22,124 nucleotides of DNA, from NCBI GenBank assembly GCA_009782085.1, contig WQUN01000162.1:1-22124 (forward strand), in the 5' to 3' direction. Position 1 is the stretch's first letter; each line of letters begins with the position of its first letter. This document shows positions 15,123 through 22,124 of the stretch, piece after piece. The position numbers and the translations under genes were made by a program. The stretch comes from Bacillota bacterium (GTDB lineage: Bacteria > Bacillota > Clostridia > Lachnospirales > WQUN01). The notes beneath the pieces are model-generated. The model ran no database searches. It had not been told where the DNA came from and saw only the letters and a program-made list of their open reading frames with translations.

Positions 15123-15883
15123 TGTTTTTCGAGTCCCACGCGCATTACGACGACGAGCGCTTCGACGCCGACAGGGACGCGCTTTTGGCGTCCTTGCCCG
15201 CCAGCGGCGTCACAAAAGTGGTCAACGTCGGGACGGCGGTCGGGACTTCCCGCGCGTCGCTCATTTTGTCCGAAAAATATGATTTTGTGTACGCCTCCGT
15301 CGGCGTCCACCCCCACGAGGCCGGAAGCTGCTCCGAGGACGTCGTGGCGGAGCTGCTGGAGTACGCCCGGCACCCCAAGGCCGTGGCCTTCGGGGAGATC
15401 GGCCTGGACTATTTCTACGGCTTCGCCGACAGGGAAGTCCAGCGGTTCTGGTTCGCGAGGCAGTTAAAGGCCGCCGAACAGGCCGGCCTGCCGGTCATCA
15501 TCCACTCCCGCGACGCGGCCGCGGAGACGTTCGCGATCATCAGGAACTCCAACGTCCGGCGCGGAGTCGTGCACTGCTATTCCGGAAGCGTCGAGACGGC
15601 GCTGGCCTACGCCGAGATGGGCTTTTTCATCGGTGTGGGCGGGATCGTCACCTTCGACAAGGCCAGGAAACTGCCGGAAGTGGTGGAAAAACTCCCGCTC
15701 GGGAAGCTCCTGATAGAGACGGACTGCCCGTACCTGTCCCCCGCGCCGTTTCGGGGCAAGCGGAACACTTCGGCCAACCTGGTCTATATCGCGCAGAAAA
15801 TCGCGGAGATAAAGAGGGTCACGGTGCAGGAGGCGGCTGAGGCGACCTACGCGAACGCGGCGGGGATGTATGGGATAGTATAA
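15122..15883 (+). CDS. tatD: TatD-family metal-dependent hydrolase (DNase)
   Basis: TatD-family proteins are cytoplasmic metal-dependent phosphodiesterases with DNase activity, implicated in DNA repair or degradation. The 253-residue protein carries the TIM-barrel metal ligands: H6-x-H8, Glu92 (FGEIGLDYF), His128 (IIHSRDA), His151 (HCYSG) and Asp201 (ETDCPYLSP). Length is normal. The start codon overlaps the metG stop by one base, a typical coupled arrangement, and metG-tatD adjacency is common in Bacillota. It converges on the TPR gene with a gap of about 30 bp, in which I see no clear terminator. Confidence 0.95.
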   Translation: MFFESHAHYDDERFDADRDALLASLPASGVTKVVNVGTAVGTSRASLILSEKYDFVYASVGVHPHEAGSCSEDVVAELLEYARHPKAVAFGEIGLDYFYGFADREVQRFWFARQLKAAEQAGLPVIIHSRDAAAETFAIIRNSNVRRGVVHCYSGSVETALAYAEMGFFIGVGGIVTFDKARKLPEVVEKLPLGKLLIETDCPYLSPAPFRGKRNTSANLVYIAQKIAEIKRVTVQEAAEATYANAAGMYGIV

Positions 15884-15914
15884 AACCCTTACACTATTTT
15901 TGCTTCGGCTCTGT

Positions 15915-16772
15915 TCACGCGTTATCGGAGCCAATCGCATTGTACGCTTCTTCCACCTGTTCTCTGGTCACGGTGTTCAGCGCGGTTATGTTGCATTTCA
16001 GGGCCTTCTCCAGATATTCCCGCGCCTCGCCGGGCCTGCCCTCGTCTCGCGCGATCACGCCTAAAAAGTACAGGCTGTCCGGCAGATCGGCCTTGCATTC
16101 CACAGCCTTCATGAAAGCCTCCTTCGCTTCCCCGGCTTTATTTTGCCTCAGATATATCTGTCCCAGATTGTCCCAGGCGGAGCCGAACCCGGGCGCTTCC
16201 TCTATCGCTTTCATGGTGATCTCGAGGGCTTTGTCCAGGTCGTTCAGGCAGAAGTAAATATACCCCAGCGTGGTCAGCACGTGCTCGTTCACATACTCGT
16301 ATTTCGCGCGCATGTCCTCGAGCAGGTTTTTGGACTTCTCCAGGTCGCCCATGCGCCAGTAGCAGCTGGCCTTGGTCAACTCGATGTTCTTAAGCTGTAT
16401 GACGCCGGGATTTTTCATATACGCCTTGTCCAGAAGGCCGAGAGCCTCTTCGCATTCGCCGTCGCGGGTCTTTATGACCGCGTAATTCAGGTAGGCGGCG
16501 GGGCTGGGGGTGTCGTGCCGGACGGCGAACCTCAGCGGGCCGTTTGCCCGCCCAGTCCTGATGTAGATGTAGTTGCCCAGGATCGCTATGAACGTCGTGA
16601 ACAATATCAGACAATAGATCGCCGTCGCGGCCAAAAGCGCCAGCAGCAGTTTCCCGAACGAGAGGTGAAAAAAGAACATCGAACTCAGGATAACGAGGAT
16701 GTACAGGGCGATAAGCAAAGATTTCCGCGGGTTGTTGCGCAAATAGTTCACGGCGGCCTCCGGTCGGGTCAT
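15915..16772 (-). CDS. Membrane-anchored tetratricopeptide-repeat protein
   Basis: Starting at ATG 16772 the protein has 285 residues. An earlier in-frame ATG at 16856 would add 28 residues that look non-coding and lie next to a hairpin-repeat remnant. Neither start has a good ribosome site. Two membrane helices lie near the N-terminus (LLIALYILVILSSMFFF, and about 30 residues later LLALLAATAIYCLILFTTF). They are followed by at least four TPR-like units, for example AWDNLGQIYLRQNKAGEAKEA and LYFLGVIARDEGRPGEAREY. TPRs mediate protein-protein contacts, and the partner is unknown. The repeats would lie on the cytoplasmic side if both helices span the membrane and the N-terminus is inside. Confidence 0.83.
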   Translation of the reverse strand: MTRPEAAVNYLRNNPRKSLLIALYILVILSSMFFFHLSFGKLLLALLAATAIYCLILFTTFIAILGNYIYIRTGRANGPLRFAVRHDTPSPAAYLNYAVIKTRDGECEEALGLLDKAYMKNPGVIQLKNIELTKASCYWRMGDLEKSKNLLEDMRAKYEYVNEHVLTTLGYIYFCLNDLDKALEITMKAIEEAPGFGSAWDNLGQIYLRQNKAGEAKEAFMKAVECKADLPDSLYFLGVIARDEGRPGEAREYLEKALKCNITALNTVTREQVEEAYNAIGSDNA

Positions 16773-16857
16773 AATGCGCCGGGACGCGAAAACATCGGCC
16801 CCGGCAAGTGTTTTCAGCGTCACGACAACGCATGTACAACTGTACGACTTGTACAAC

Positions 16858-16892
16858 TGTCATTCTGAGCGCGTCGAAGAATCTTTAAGAAT
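16858..16892 (+). repeat. Partial copy of the dispersed hairpin repeat
   Basis: TGTCATTCTGAGCGCGTCGA and the following GAATCTTTAAGAAT match the left part of the elements at 751-807 and 14623-14676. The right arm is missing. Just before it, GTACAACTGT occurs twice within 16834-16860. Confidence 0.6.
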
Positions 16893-16934
16893 CACATTCA
16901 TACATGTGCCGCGTTTTCAGCGTCCGGCAAAGAA

Positions 16935-16962
16935 GGCTTCCCTGGCGTATGCCCGGGAAGCC
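16935..16962 (-). terminator. Intrinsic terminator after the exported copper-amine-oxidase-N-type gene
   Basis: GGCTTCCC (16935-16942) pairs with GGGAAGCC (16955-16962), with an inner GGC/GCC pair and a small loop. On the minus strand the stem is followed by TTCTTT. It lies 17 bases beyond the stop codon at 16979. Confidence 0.7.
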
Positions 16963-16978
16963 GCGTTAGAGCCGCTTG

Positions 16979-18364
16979 TCAGTAAGTCTCGTTCTGCGCT
17001 ATTTCCGTCATCTGTTCGGCGACAGCCGCCGCGGACATGCCGGAAGGGTCGAACATATACTGGATTATGCCCTGGGAAACGTAGAATATGCTCGGGTTGG
17101 CCGTCAGGTTGTTGTTTCCGTAATAGTTCCTGATGAGCAGAAGATCCGCCATGTTGCTCTGCGCGACGTCGAGGACCCTCAGCGTCGTCTGCGAATCGGC
17201 GGCGGCCTTGAACACGTTGCTCAAAGTATCGGTAAAGGCCGAGGGATCCTTGCTCGAATCGAAGGCCGCGAGAATAAAGGAAAACCCGCTGTCGGCTTCG
17301 GACTGGACGCCTACGGCGTTCAGCACCCTCAAATAAGAGTTGTAGTTGGCGACGTTTCGGATGTCGAAAGGCGCGGACGTCGGCGTCGGCGTGGCCGCCG
17401 GGGACGCGCTCGGCGTCGGCGTCGGCGCGGTTATGGGCGAACCGGCGGCCCAGTTTCTGAACGCGCTACTGACCGCCTCCGCTTTTGAGAAATCGTCCAG
17501 CTTCATTATTGTCCCGTTCGCGTAGCAAAACAGCAGCGCAGGCCTGGACGCGTCGTTTTTGCTGACCTGCTGCCACAGCCAGGAACCGATCTCTCCGATT
17601 TTGTCCGAGGATTTGACGTCCAGGCCGAAGATCTGCGTACTGACGCCGGAAGCGGCGTAAGTGACCGTCGGCATGGCCGAAACGGCCGCCTGGGTGGAGC
17701 TGTCAAAGTAGAACATCACGAACGGCATTACGCCGACATTGCTGTACATCGTCTGGATCTGGTTCCCGCTGACGATCCGAAACGACGGCGTCATGCCGAA
17801 GACCGGGCTTACCGCGGGGCCGGCCGTCTGGGCCGGCGCGGGAGGCGCGGCGGTCGCCGGGGCCTGCGTCGGCGCCGCGGGCGCCGCCGGAGCCTGGCCG
17901 TTAGTAATTATGTCCACGCGCTTGGCGGCGCCGTCCCATCTGACGTCGGCGCCGAAAGCCTCGGCGATAGCGCTCAGCGGCACCAGCACGCGGCCGGAAA
18001 CGTTTACCGGAGGCGAGTCGAGCTTGACGGCCCTCACGCTCTTGGCGCCGGTGTCGGCGATGGTCATATACGGGCTGCCGACGACCAAGTCGACATACTT
18101 CGTGTTGAGGATAACCACGACTTTTTGCATCTCTCCGATCCAGTTGACCCCGGCCCCGAGGATCTTGCCTATCGCGCTGACCGGGACCATAGTGCGGTCC
18201 GAAATTATCTGTGGCTGCACGTCAAAACTCACCTGCGCGCCGTTCATAAAAACGGTCACGCCGCCGCCAGCTGCCTCGGCGCGCTGAAAATTAGCGGCAA
18301 AGACCGCGGAAAACGCGATCACCGCCGCCAGCGCCAGGCTCAACACTCTTTTCCTTTTGAACAT
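16979..18364 (-). CDS. Exported protein with copper-amine-oxidase N-terminal-like repeats and two thioredoxin-like domains lacking CXXC
   Basis: The 461-residue product has a signal peptide (MFKRKR, then a hydrophobic stretch to about residue 24, with cleavage near AEA-A at 31). Residues 36-155 hold two halves of a 'copper amine oxidase N-terminal' type domain (NGAQVSFDVQPQI..RTMVPVSAI and RVLVPLSAIAEAFGADVRW), a cell-envelope module common in Bacillota with no copper oxidase activity of its own. A Pro/Ala linker (157-187) leads to a region of about 205-308, and a Pro/Thr linker (312-332) to a second of about 340-458. Both look thioredoxin-like in pattern (VMFYFDSS, FILAAFDSS, then Pro before a beta strand), but neither has a CXXC. 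AGGAGG (18372-18377) sets the start. Molecular function is unknown. Confidence 0.82.
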   Translation of the reverse strand: MFKRKRVLSLALAAVIAFSAVFAANFQRAEAAGGGVTVFMNGAQVSFDVQPQIISDRTMVPVSAIGKILGAGVNWIGEMQKVVVILNTKYVDLVVGSPYMTIADTGAKSVRAVKLDSPPVNVSGRVLVPLSAIAEAFGADVRWDGAAKRVDIITNGQAPAAPAAPTQAPATAAPPAPAQTAGPAVSPVFGMTPSFRIVSGNQIQTMYSNVGVMPFVMFYFDSSTQAAVSAMPTVTYAASGVSTQIFGLDVKSSDKIGEIGSWLWQQVSKNDASRPALLFCYANGTIMKLDDFSKAEAVSSAFRNWAAGSPITAPTPTPSASPAATPTPTSAPFDIRNVANYNSYLRVLNAVGVQSEADSGFSFILAAFDSSKDPSAFTDTLSNVFKAAADSQTTLRVLDVAQSNMADLLLIRNYYGNNNLTANPSIFYVSQGIIQYMFDPSGMSAAAVAEQMTEIAQNETY

Positions 18365-18444
18365 CTCAAACCCTCCTGTAAAATTATAGTCCTATTTTCT
18401 CCATGAACCGACATTTGATACCGGAATACGCATGTCGGACGCAT

Positions 18445-20493
18445 TCATTGCACAAAAACTGCCGTTTCGCTTTCCTCAACTTCCCGCCGAATCCCGTTAA
18501 ATATAATCGTCCCCTTCATATTCGCAGGTTTTTCCATCCTGAGTGAGAGGTTGTCTGTTTTTATCGTTACTTTACCCTTTACTGTCGGTATTGCGGCTTC
18601 TATTTTTAACCCTCCCGGATCGGGGGCAAGTAAAAACTCATCGTACCCCGGTTTGACGGGAGTAAAACCGACAACCCATTTGCACAGCAGCGTCAGGGGA
18701 GCGCCCGTCCAGGCGTGGTTCCGCGTCCCTAATGAATGGAAATCTTCCCAAAGCGTGGAGTTTTCATTTTTTATCAACGGCAAATACCGCTTCTTTATCC
18801 TTTCCATCGCCTCGGCGCGGCAACCCATACGGAACAGGGATTCCAGCACATACCCTTCCATATAGGGCGACGCGTTCATGACGGTTTTCAGCACTTCGAT
18901 TACGCCGACGTTTTTTTCTTTATCGGTAAAACCGGCCAGAACAGCCATCGCGTTCGCCCTGTCGTCAATAAACCGGTCTGAATACTTCCCGCCCTTCCAG
19001 AAAACGCGGTTGAAATTTTCCGCTATTGACGCCTTGCGTTCGCGCAGTTTCTGATTCTCCCGTATTCCTAGGACAAAATCTATTGCCAGGGTGTACCAGC
19101 AATTTTCCAGTATCCGTATGTCGACGTTTTTTCCGTGGTCATGCCAGAGATAACCGCCTTTTCTGGCAATAACCAGCCCGTCGCCGTCTGTTTCCCATAG
19201 CAGCAGGTATTTCTCGGCCGCGTCAACGGCATAGTCCAAAACGTCCTTCTCACCCGTGTTTTTATAATATTCCGCGATCATGCCCACGCTGGAAATCGCG
19301 TTTAGCGACTGGCCGGGAATTTCAAGGCAATGCTCACCCGGGACAAGCCCGCGTAAAATATCGCCGTCTTTCCAATCCACAAATTCCTTTATCATCTTTT
19401 TTACCAGCGAACGGCTTTCCGCGGAAAGGCAGTAAAACACCTGCGGAACCTGCGTGCTCGCGTCGCCGATCCACTGCCCGCGTTCCCTGTCCGGGCAGTC
19501 CATGAAATTGTCCCTCATGCATATGTAAAGGGTCCTAACGCATTTTTCGTATAAAACATTCAAATCAGGGTCGCCGCAAACGAAACTCCCGTCAAAACCG
19601 CAGTCATATCCCGTTTCCCGATAAAAAAAGCCGTTTACCTTCACGTTGGATGGCATCGTATAAATTACCTTTTCGCCGTACAGGCCGTGCTCAAATTCAA
19701 ACGCTTGGGATCCAGCTTTGGCGGCATATTCGCATCTTTGGGAAAAGTAAGTGTCGGATTCTTCCCCAGGCCCGCCGTTTACGATCAACCGGTCGGTATG
19801 GATTTCAATCAGTTCCCCGCCGGACGCCGTTACGCTTAATCCCGGAAATATCCAGGCGGCATAGGGCAAAACGGCCGTAACCGTTTTCGCGCCGTTTTTT
19901 ATCCCGGTTTCAAGTTTTACATAATCGCGGAGCTCTGTAAAACGAAACATGGGAATGGGGCGGCGTATCATCTTTCCCCATGGCGTATCGTCAACGGCAA
20001 TCGCCCTTGTCCACCCGGAGTCGTCAAAACCTGCTTCCTGCCAGCCGGAAATCCCCCCGCGGGCGTCGTAACGCGTGTTATGCCCGCCGTAAAGATAGGA
20101 TGGATCCGGCTTTCCGGCGGGTTGAAACGCCACCGGGCGCAGACACGTAAAATTTTCGTCGGATTTTGTAATTCCCGCGACCCACAGGCCCGGCTGCCCG
20201 CTCGTCACGTTGTTCCTGCCGCCGTTGCCCCAATACCAGCAGGAAACGGCGAGAATATTTTCTCCAAAAATCAGTTTGTCAGACAGATCGATTTCGTCAT
20301 AATAACCGTCCGCCGGAGCCGGCCCGCGGTTGAGCCCGCCCTCGGCCGCAATCAGCTCATTATTGAGCCAAAGCCAATATTTGCCGTCCGTCGCTATTTT
20401 TACGGCGGTAAGCAAACCGCCGTTATAAACGAACTTCTTTCTGAAATAAACCCTGTCGTTAGGCAATACCTGATTGTCTACCCAAATGTTCAC
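18445..20493 (-). CDS. Alpha-L-rhamnosidase-like glycoside hydrolase (GH78 type)
   Basis: GH78 enzymes release terminal alpha-L-rhamnose from plant glycosides, rhamnogalacturonan or bacterial glycans. The 682-residue protein has N-terminal beta-rich regions (residues 1-300, sugar-binding jelly-roll like), an (alpha/alpha)6 catalytic domain (about 305-620), and a C-terminal beta region. Glu337 in DCPDRERGQWIGD (332-344) fits the general acid and Glu583 in TLWEDF the general base, followed by HAWTGAPLTLL. There is no signal peptide, so it acts on imported oligosaccharides. The start is a GTG at 20493, supported by AGGAGG at 20499-20504. A promoter lies just upstream. The GC content looks lower than in neighbouring genes. 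No sugar transporter or rhamnose catabolic gene is visible. Confidence 0.88.
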   Translation of the reverse strand: MNIWVDNQVLPNDRVYFRKKFVYNGGLLTAVKIATDGKYWLWLNNELIAAEGGLNRGPAPADGYYDEIDLSDKLIFGENILAVSCWYWGNGGRNNVTSGQPGLWVAGITKSDENFTCLRPVAFQPAGKPDPSYLYGGHNTRYDARGGISGWQEAGFDDSGWTRAIAVDDTPWGKMIRRPIPMFRFTELRDYVKLETGIKNGAKTVTAVLPYAAWIFPGLSVTASGGELIEIHTDRLIVNGGPGEESDTYFSQRCEYAAKAGSQAFEFEHGLYGEKVIYTMPSNVKVNGFFYRETGYDCGFDGSFVCGDPDLNVLYEKCVRTLYICMRDNFMDCPDRERGQWIGDASTQVPQVFYCLSAESRSLVKKMIKEFVDWKDGDILRGLVPGEHCLEIPGQSLNAISSVGMIAEYYKNTGEKDVLDYAVDAAEKYLLLWETDGDGLVIARKGGYLWHDHGKNVDIRILENCWYTLAIDFVLGIRENQKLRERKASIAENFNRVFWKGGKYSDRFIDDRANAMAVLAGFTDKEKNVGVIEVLKTVMNASPYMEGYVLESLFRMGCRAEAMERIKKRYLPLIKNENSTLWEDFHSLGTRNHAWTGAPLTLLCKWVVGFTPVKPGYDEFLLAPDPGGLKIEAAIPTVKGKVTIKTDNLSLRMEKPANMKGTIIFNGIRREVEESETAVFVQ

Positions 20494-20517
20494 GCCGTCC
20501 TCCTTTCTGTTTCGGTT

Positions 20518-20546
20518 ATTATAACGAAATTTCCAAATAAATGCAA
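20518..20546 (-). promoter_or_regulatory. Promoter for the rhamnosidase gene
   Basis: On the minus strand a perfect TATAAT (20523-20518) is preceded at 17 bp by a weak TTGCAT (20546-20541), in an AT-rich 98-bp gap after rimO. Transcription would start near 20511, just ahead of the ribosome site at 20499-20504. Confidence 0.6.
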
Positions 20547-20591
20547 AGACGTAACGAAATTGTAATGTTTATGTAATATCTTGTATTCGCA

Positions 20592-21971
20592 TTATACCAT
20601 GCGCCCCATAAGGTCGTATTCCGACGCGGCGGTGACTTCTATATCCGCGAATTCCCCCGACGGGAGTTCCGCGCCGCTCGAAAAAAAGACAGTCCCGTCC
20701 ACCTCATAGGAATCCCTGTAACTGCGTCCGCAGCAGACTTTCCCGCCGTCCGCCGCTCCAGGCTCCGTTCCGGCCGGGGGGAACGCTCCGGGCGCGTCCG
20801 TTGTGCCGTCCACTATGACGGTCAGCGTTTTTCCGACGAACGATTCGTTTATCTCGCGGGAAATCCCCTTTTGAAGGCGCAGGATCCCGTCCCGCCTGCG
20901 CTTTTTCACGCGCCCGTCCAGCTGCCCGGGCAGAGCGTAAGCCGGGGTGCCGTTCTCCCGCGAATACGCGAAGACCCCCAGCCTGTCGAAACGCGTCTCC
21001 CTCACGAATTCCAGCAGCCGCCCGTATTCCTCCTCAGTCTCCCCGGGAAAGCCGGTGATCAGCGTCGTCCTGAGGCAGATGTCCGGCACCTCGCGGCGAA
21101 GCCGGGATATCGTCTCTTTAAGCCCCGCGGACGTGCTCCGCCTGCCCATTCTTCCGAGCACGCCGTCGTCGCAGTGCTGGACCGGCATGTCCAGATAGTG
21201 GCAGAGCTTCGGGTTTTCGGCCATTTCCCGGATAAATTCCGGCGTTATGTTCTCCGGATAGGCGTAGAGGACGCGTATCCAGGCGATCCCGCCGATTTTC
21301 GACAGGCCGCGGACAAGCTCGCGCAGTACGCTTTTGCCGTATATGTCCGCGCCGTACCTGGCCGTGTCCTGAGCGACGAGGATAAGCTCTTTGACCCCGT
21401 GCCGCGTGAGGGCCTCGGCCTCGGCGGTCAGGCTCTCCATGCTCCGGCTTCGGTACGGCCCGCGTATGGACGGGATCGTGCAGTATGTGCAGCGGTTGTC
21501 GCAGCCCTCCGCGATTTTGAGATAGGCGAAATGCCCGGCCCCGGAGAGGATGCGCTTCGCGGCGAGGCTTTCGTCAGGCCTCGCGGCAGTGTCGGTTTGG
21601 ATAAAGCCCCCGCCGCGCTTTTCGAGGGCGTTTTCCGCGGCCATAAGGACCTCCCGGAAGCCGCCTGCGCCGACGACCGCGTCGACCTCCGGAAACTCCG
21701 CGAGGATCTCGCTTTTGTAGCGCTCCGCCATGCAGCCCGTGACCACCAGCGCCCGGCAGCGGCCTTCCTCTTTTTGGCGCGCGGCCGCGAAAACGGTCTG
21801 TATGCCCTCTCTCACGGCCGGGGCGATGAAGCCGCAGGTGTTGACGACGATTATCCCGGCCTCGGCGGGGTCGGCGACCAGGACGTGGCCGGCCTCGGAG
21901 AGGAGGCCGAGCATTACCTCGCTGTCGACGAGGTTTTTGTCGCAGCCGAGGGAAATCAAATGAAAATTCAT
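20592..21971 (-). CDS. rimO: Ribosomal protein S12 (Asp) methylthiotransferase RimO
   Basis: RimO is a radical SAM methylthiotransferase that adds a methylthio group to an aspartate of ribosomal protein S12. With ATG 21971 the protein has 459 residues. The N-terminal domain has the three cluster cysteines C10 (LGCDKNLVDSE), C46 (NTCGF) and C80 (TGCMAER). The radical SAM motif is CDNRCTYC (C157, C161, C164), and a TRAM domain ends the protein (GRSYRDSYEVDG). The DKNLVDSE and YRDSYEVDG signatures separate it from MiaB. I chose ATG 21971 over an in-frame ATG at 22001 because AGAGGT (21977-21982) precedes it. The TRAM domain carries a Gly/Pro/Ala-rich insert of about 25 residues not usual in the family. 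Confidence 0.94.
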   Translation of the reverse strand: MNFHLISLGCDKNLVDSEVMLGLLSEAGHVLVADPAEAGIIVVNTCGFIAPAVREGIQTVFAAARQKEEGRCRALVVTGCMAERYKSEILAEFPEVDAVVGAGGFREVLMAAENALEKRGGGFIQTDTAARPDESLAAKRILSGAGHFAYLKIAEGCDNRCTYCTIPSIRGPYRSRSMESLTAEAEALTRHGVKELILVAQDTARYGADIYGKSVLRELVRGLSKIGGIAWIRVLYAYPENITPEFIREMAENPKLCHYLDMPVQHCDDGVLGRMGRRSTSAGLKETISRLRREVPDICLRTTLITGFPGETEEEYGRLLEFVRETRFDRLGVFAYSRENGTPAYALPGQLDGRVKKRRRDGILRLQKGISREINESFVGKTLTVIVDGTTDAPGAFPPAGTEPGAADGGKVCCGRSYRDSYEVDGTVFFSSGAELPSGEFADIEVTAASEYDLMGRMV

Positions 21972-22058
21972 AACTGACCTCTTTGATATAAAATCGTCCA
22001 AACCACGACAAACGCATGAAAGTATTTCCGCATAAAATTAGCGTTCCTTTTGTTGTAG

Positions 22059-22080
22059 GGCGCGCCGACCCCGGCGCGCC
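22059..22080. repeat. GC-rich hairpin upstream of rimO
   Basis: GGCGCGCC (22059-22066) is repeated at 22073-22080 around GACCCC. Because GGCGCGCC is self-complementary, the pair can form a hairpin. It has no U-tract and resembles GC-rich intergenic palindromes. The remaining bases to the window end show no gene. Confidence 0.5.
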
Positions 22081-22124
22081 GTTCCACACAATTGGCGCTA
22101 TTTGCAATGAATATTGTTGCAAGC

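Noticed and set aside
15884..15945. GGCTC / GAGCC pair near the convergent ends of tatD and the TPR gene as a terminator
   Set aside because: The stem is short, the loop long, it lies partly within the TPR coding end, and there is no clear U-tract.
16773..16856. Upstream ATG adding 28 residues to the TPR protein
   Set aside because: The added residues are Cys/Val/Thr-rich and unlike the rest, the region abuts a hairpin-repeat remnant, and no ribosome site precedes that ATG. The 16772 start is also not strongly supported.
18383..18388. Perfect TATAAT ahead of the exported copper-amine-oxidase-N-type gene
   Set aside because: The implied transcription start would fall on the ribosome site at 18372-18377, and there is no acceptable -35 at 16-18 bp.
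18408..18438. CCGACAT / ATGTCGG inverted repeat after the rhamnosidase gene as a terminator
   Set aside because: The 7-bp stem has a 17-base loop and no adjacent T-tract, which is too weak to call.
20871..21977. Antisense 368-codon frame over rimO
   Set aside because: It is a shadow of the conserved rimO reading frame.

Overview
The window looks like chromosomal DNA of a GC-rich member of the Bacillota, probably class Clostridia. This is an inference from gene content: the metG-tatD order, Shine-Dalgarno-led genes, a copper-amine-oxidase-N-type secreted protein, mtaD, rimO, and a dispersed hairpin repeat related to those often translated as 'CHPERSE..' in such genomes. I saw no rRNA, tRNA, transposase, phage structural gene or CRISPR array.

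Layout. Bases 1-660 (+) hold the 3' end of a secreted repeat protein. It converges on a 1600-residue exported beta-helix protein (936-5738, -). Both end in the same Ig-like module, and a bidirectional terminator and a hairpin repeat lie between them. Upstream of the large protein is an unrecognised gene (5840-6391, -) with a strong promoter, and its 3' end appears frameshifted. Next come divergent genes for a sirtuin (6744-7616, -) and a PflX-like radical SAM protein (7687-8562, +). A two-gene minus-strand operon follows: a GyrI-like effector-binding protein, then an MTA/SAH deaminase (8575-10511). Its leader contains a 14-bp tandem repeat.

A divergent plus-strand housekeeping cluster runs prs, argC, metG, tatD (10807-15883), with short gaps or overlaps. 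It would supply PRPP, an arginine-biosynthesis step, Met-tRNA and a metal-dependent nuclease. The rest of the window is on the minus strand: a membrane TPR protein, an exported protein with copper-amine-oxidase-N repeats, a GH78-like alpha-L-rhamnosidase and RimO. The rhamnosidase and the exported beta-helix protein together suggest use of rhamnose-containing plant or host glycans, but they are not in one operon.

The most unusual feature is in metG. The linker before its C-terminal tRNA-binding domain carries an in-frame copy of the dispersed hairpin repeat. That copy is flanked on both sides by unrelated tandem arrays, each with an exact 27-bp (9-codon) period. Other points worth checking are the shared C-terminal cassette of the two convergent secreted-protein genes, a near-identical duplication inside the 1600-residue protein, and the apparent frameshift at 5840-5925.
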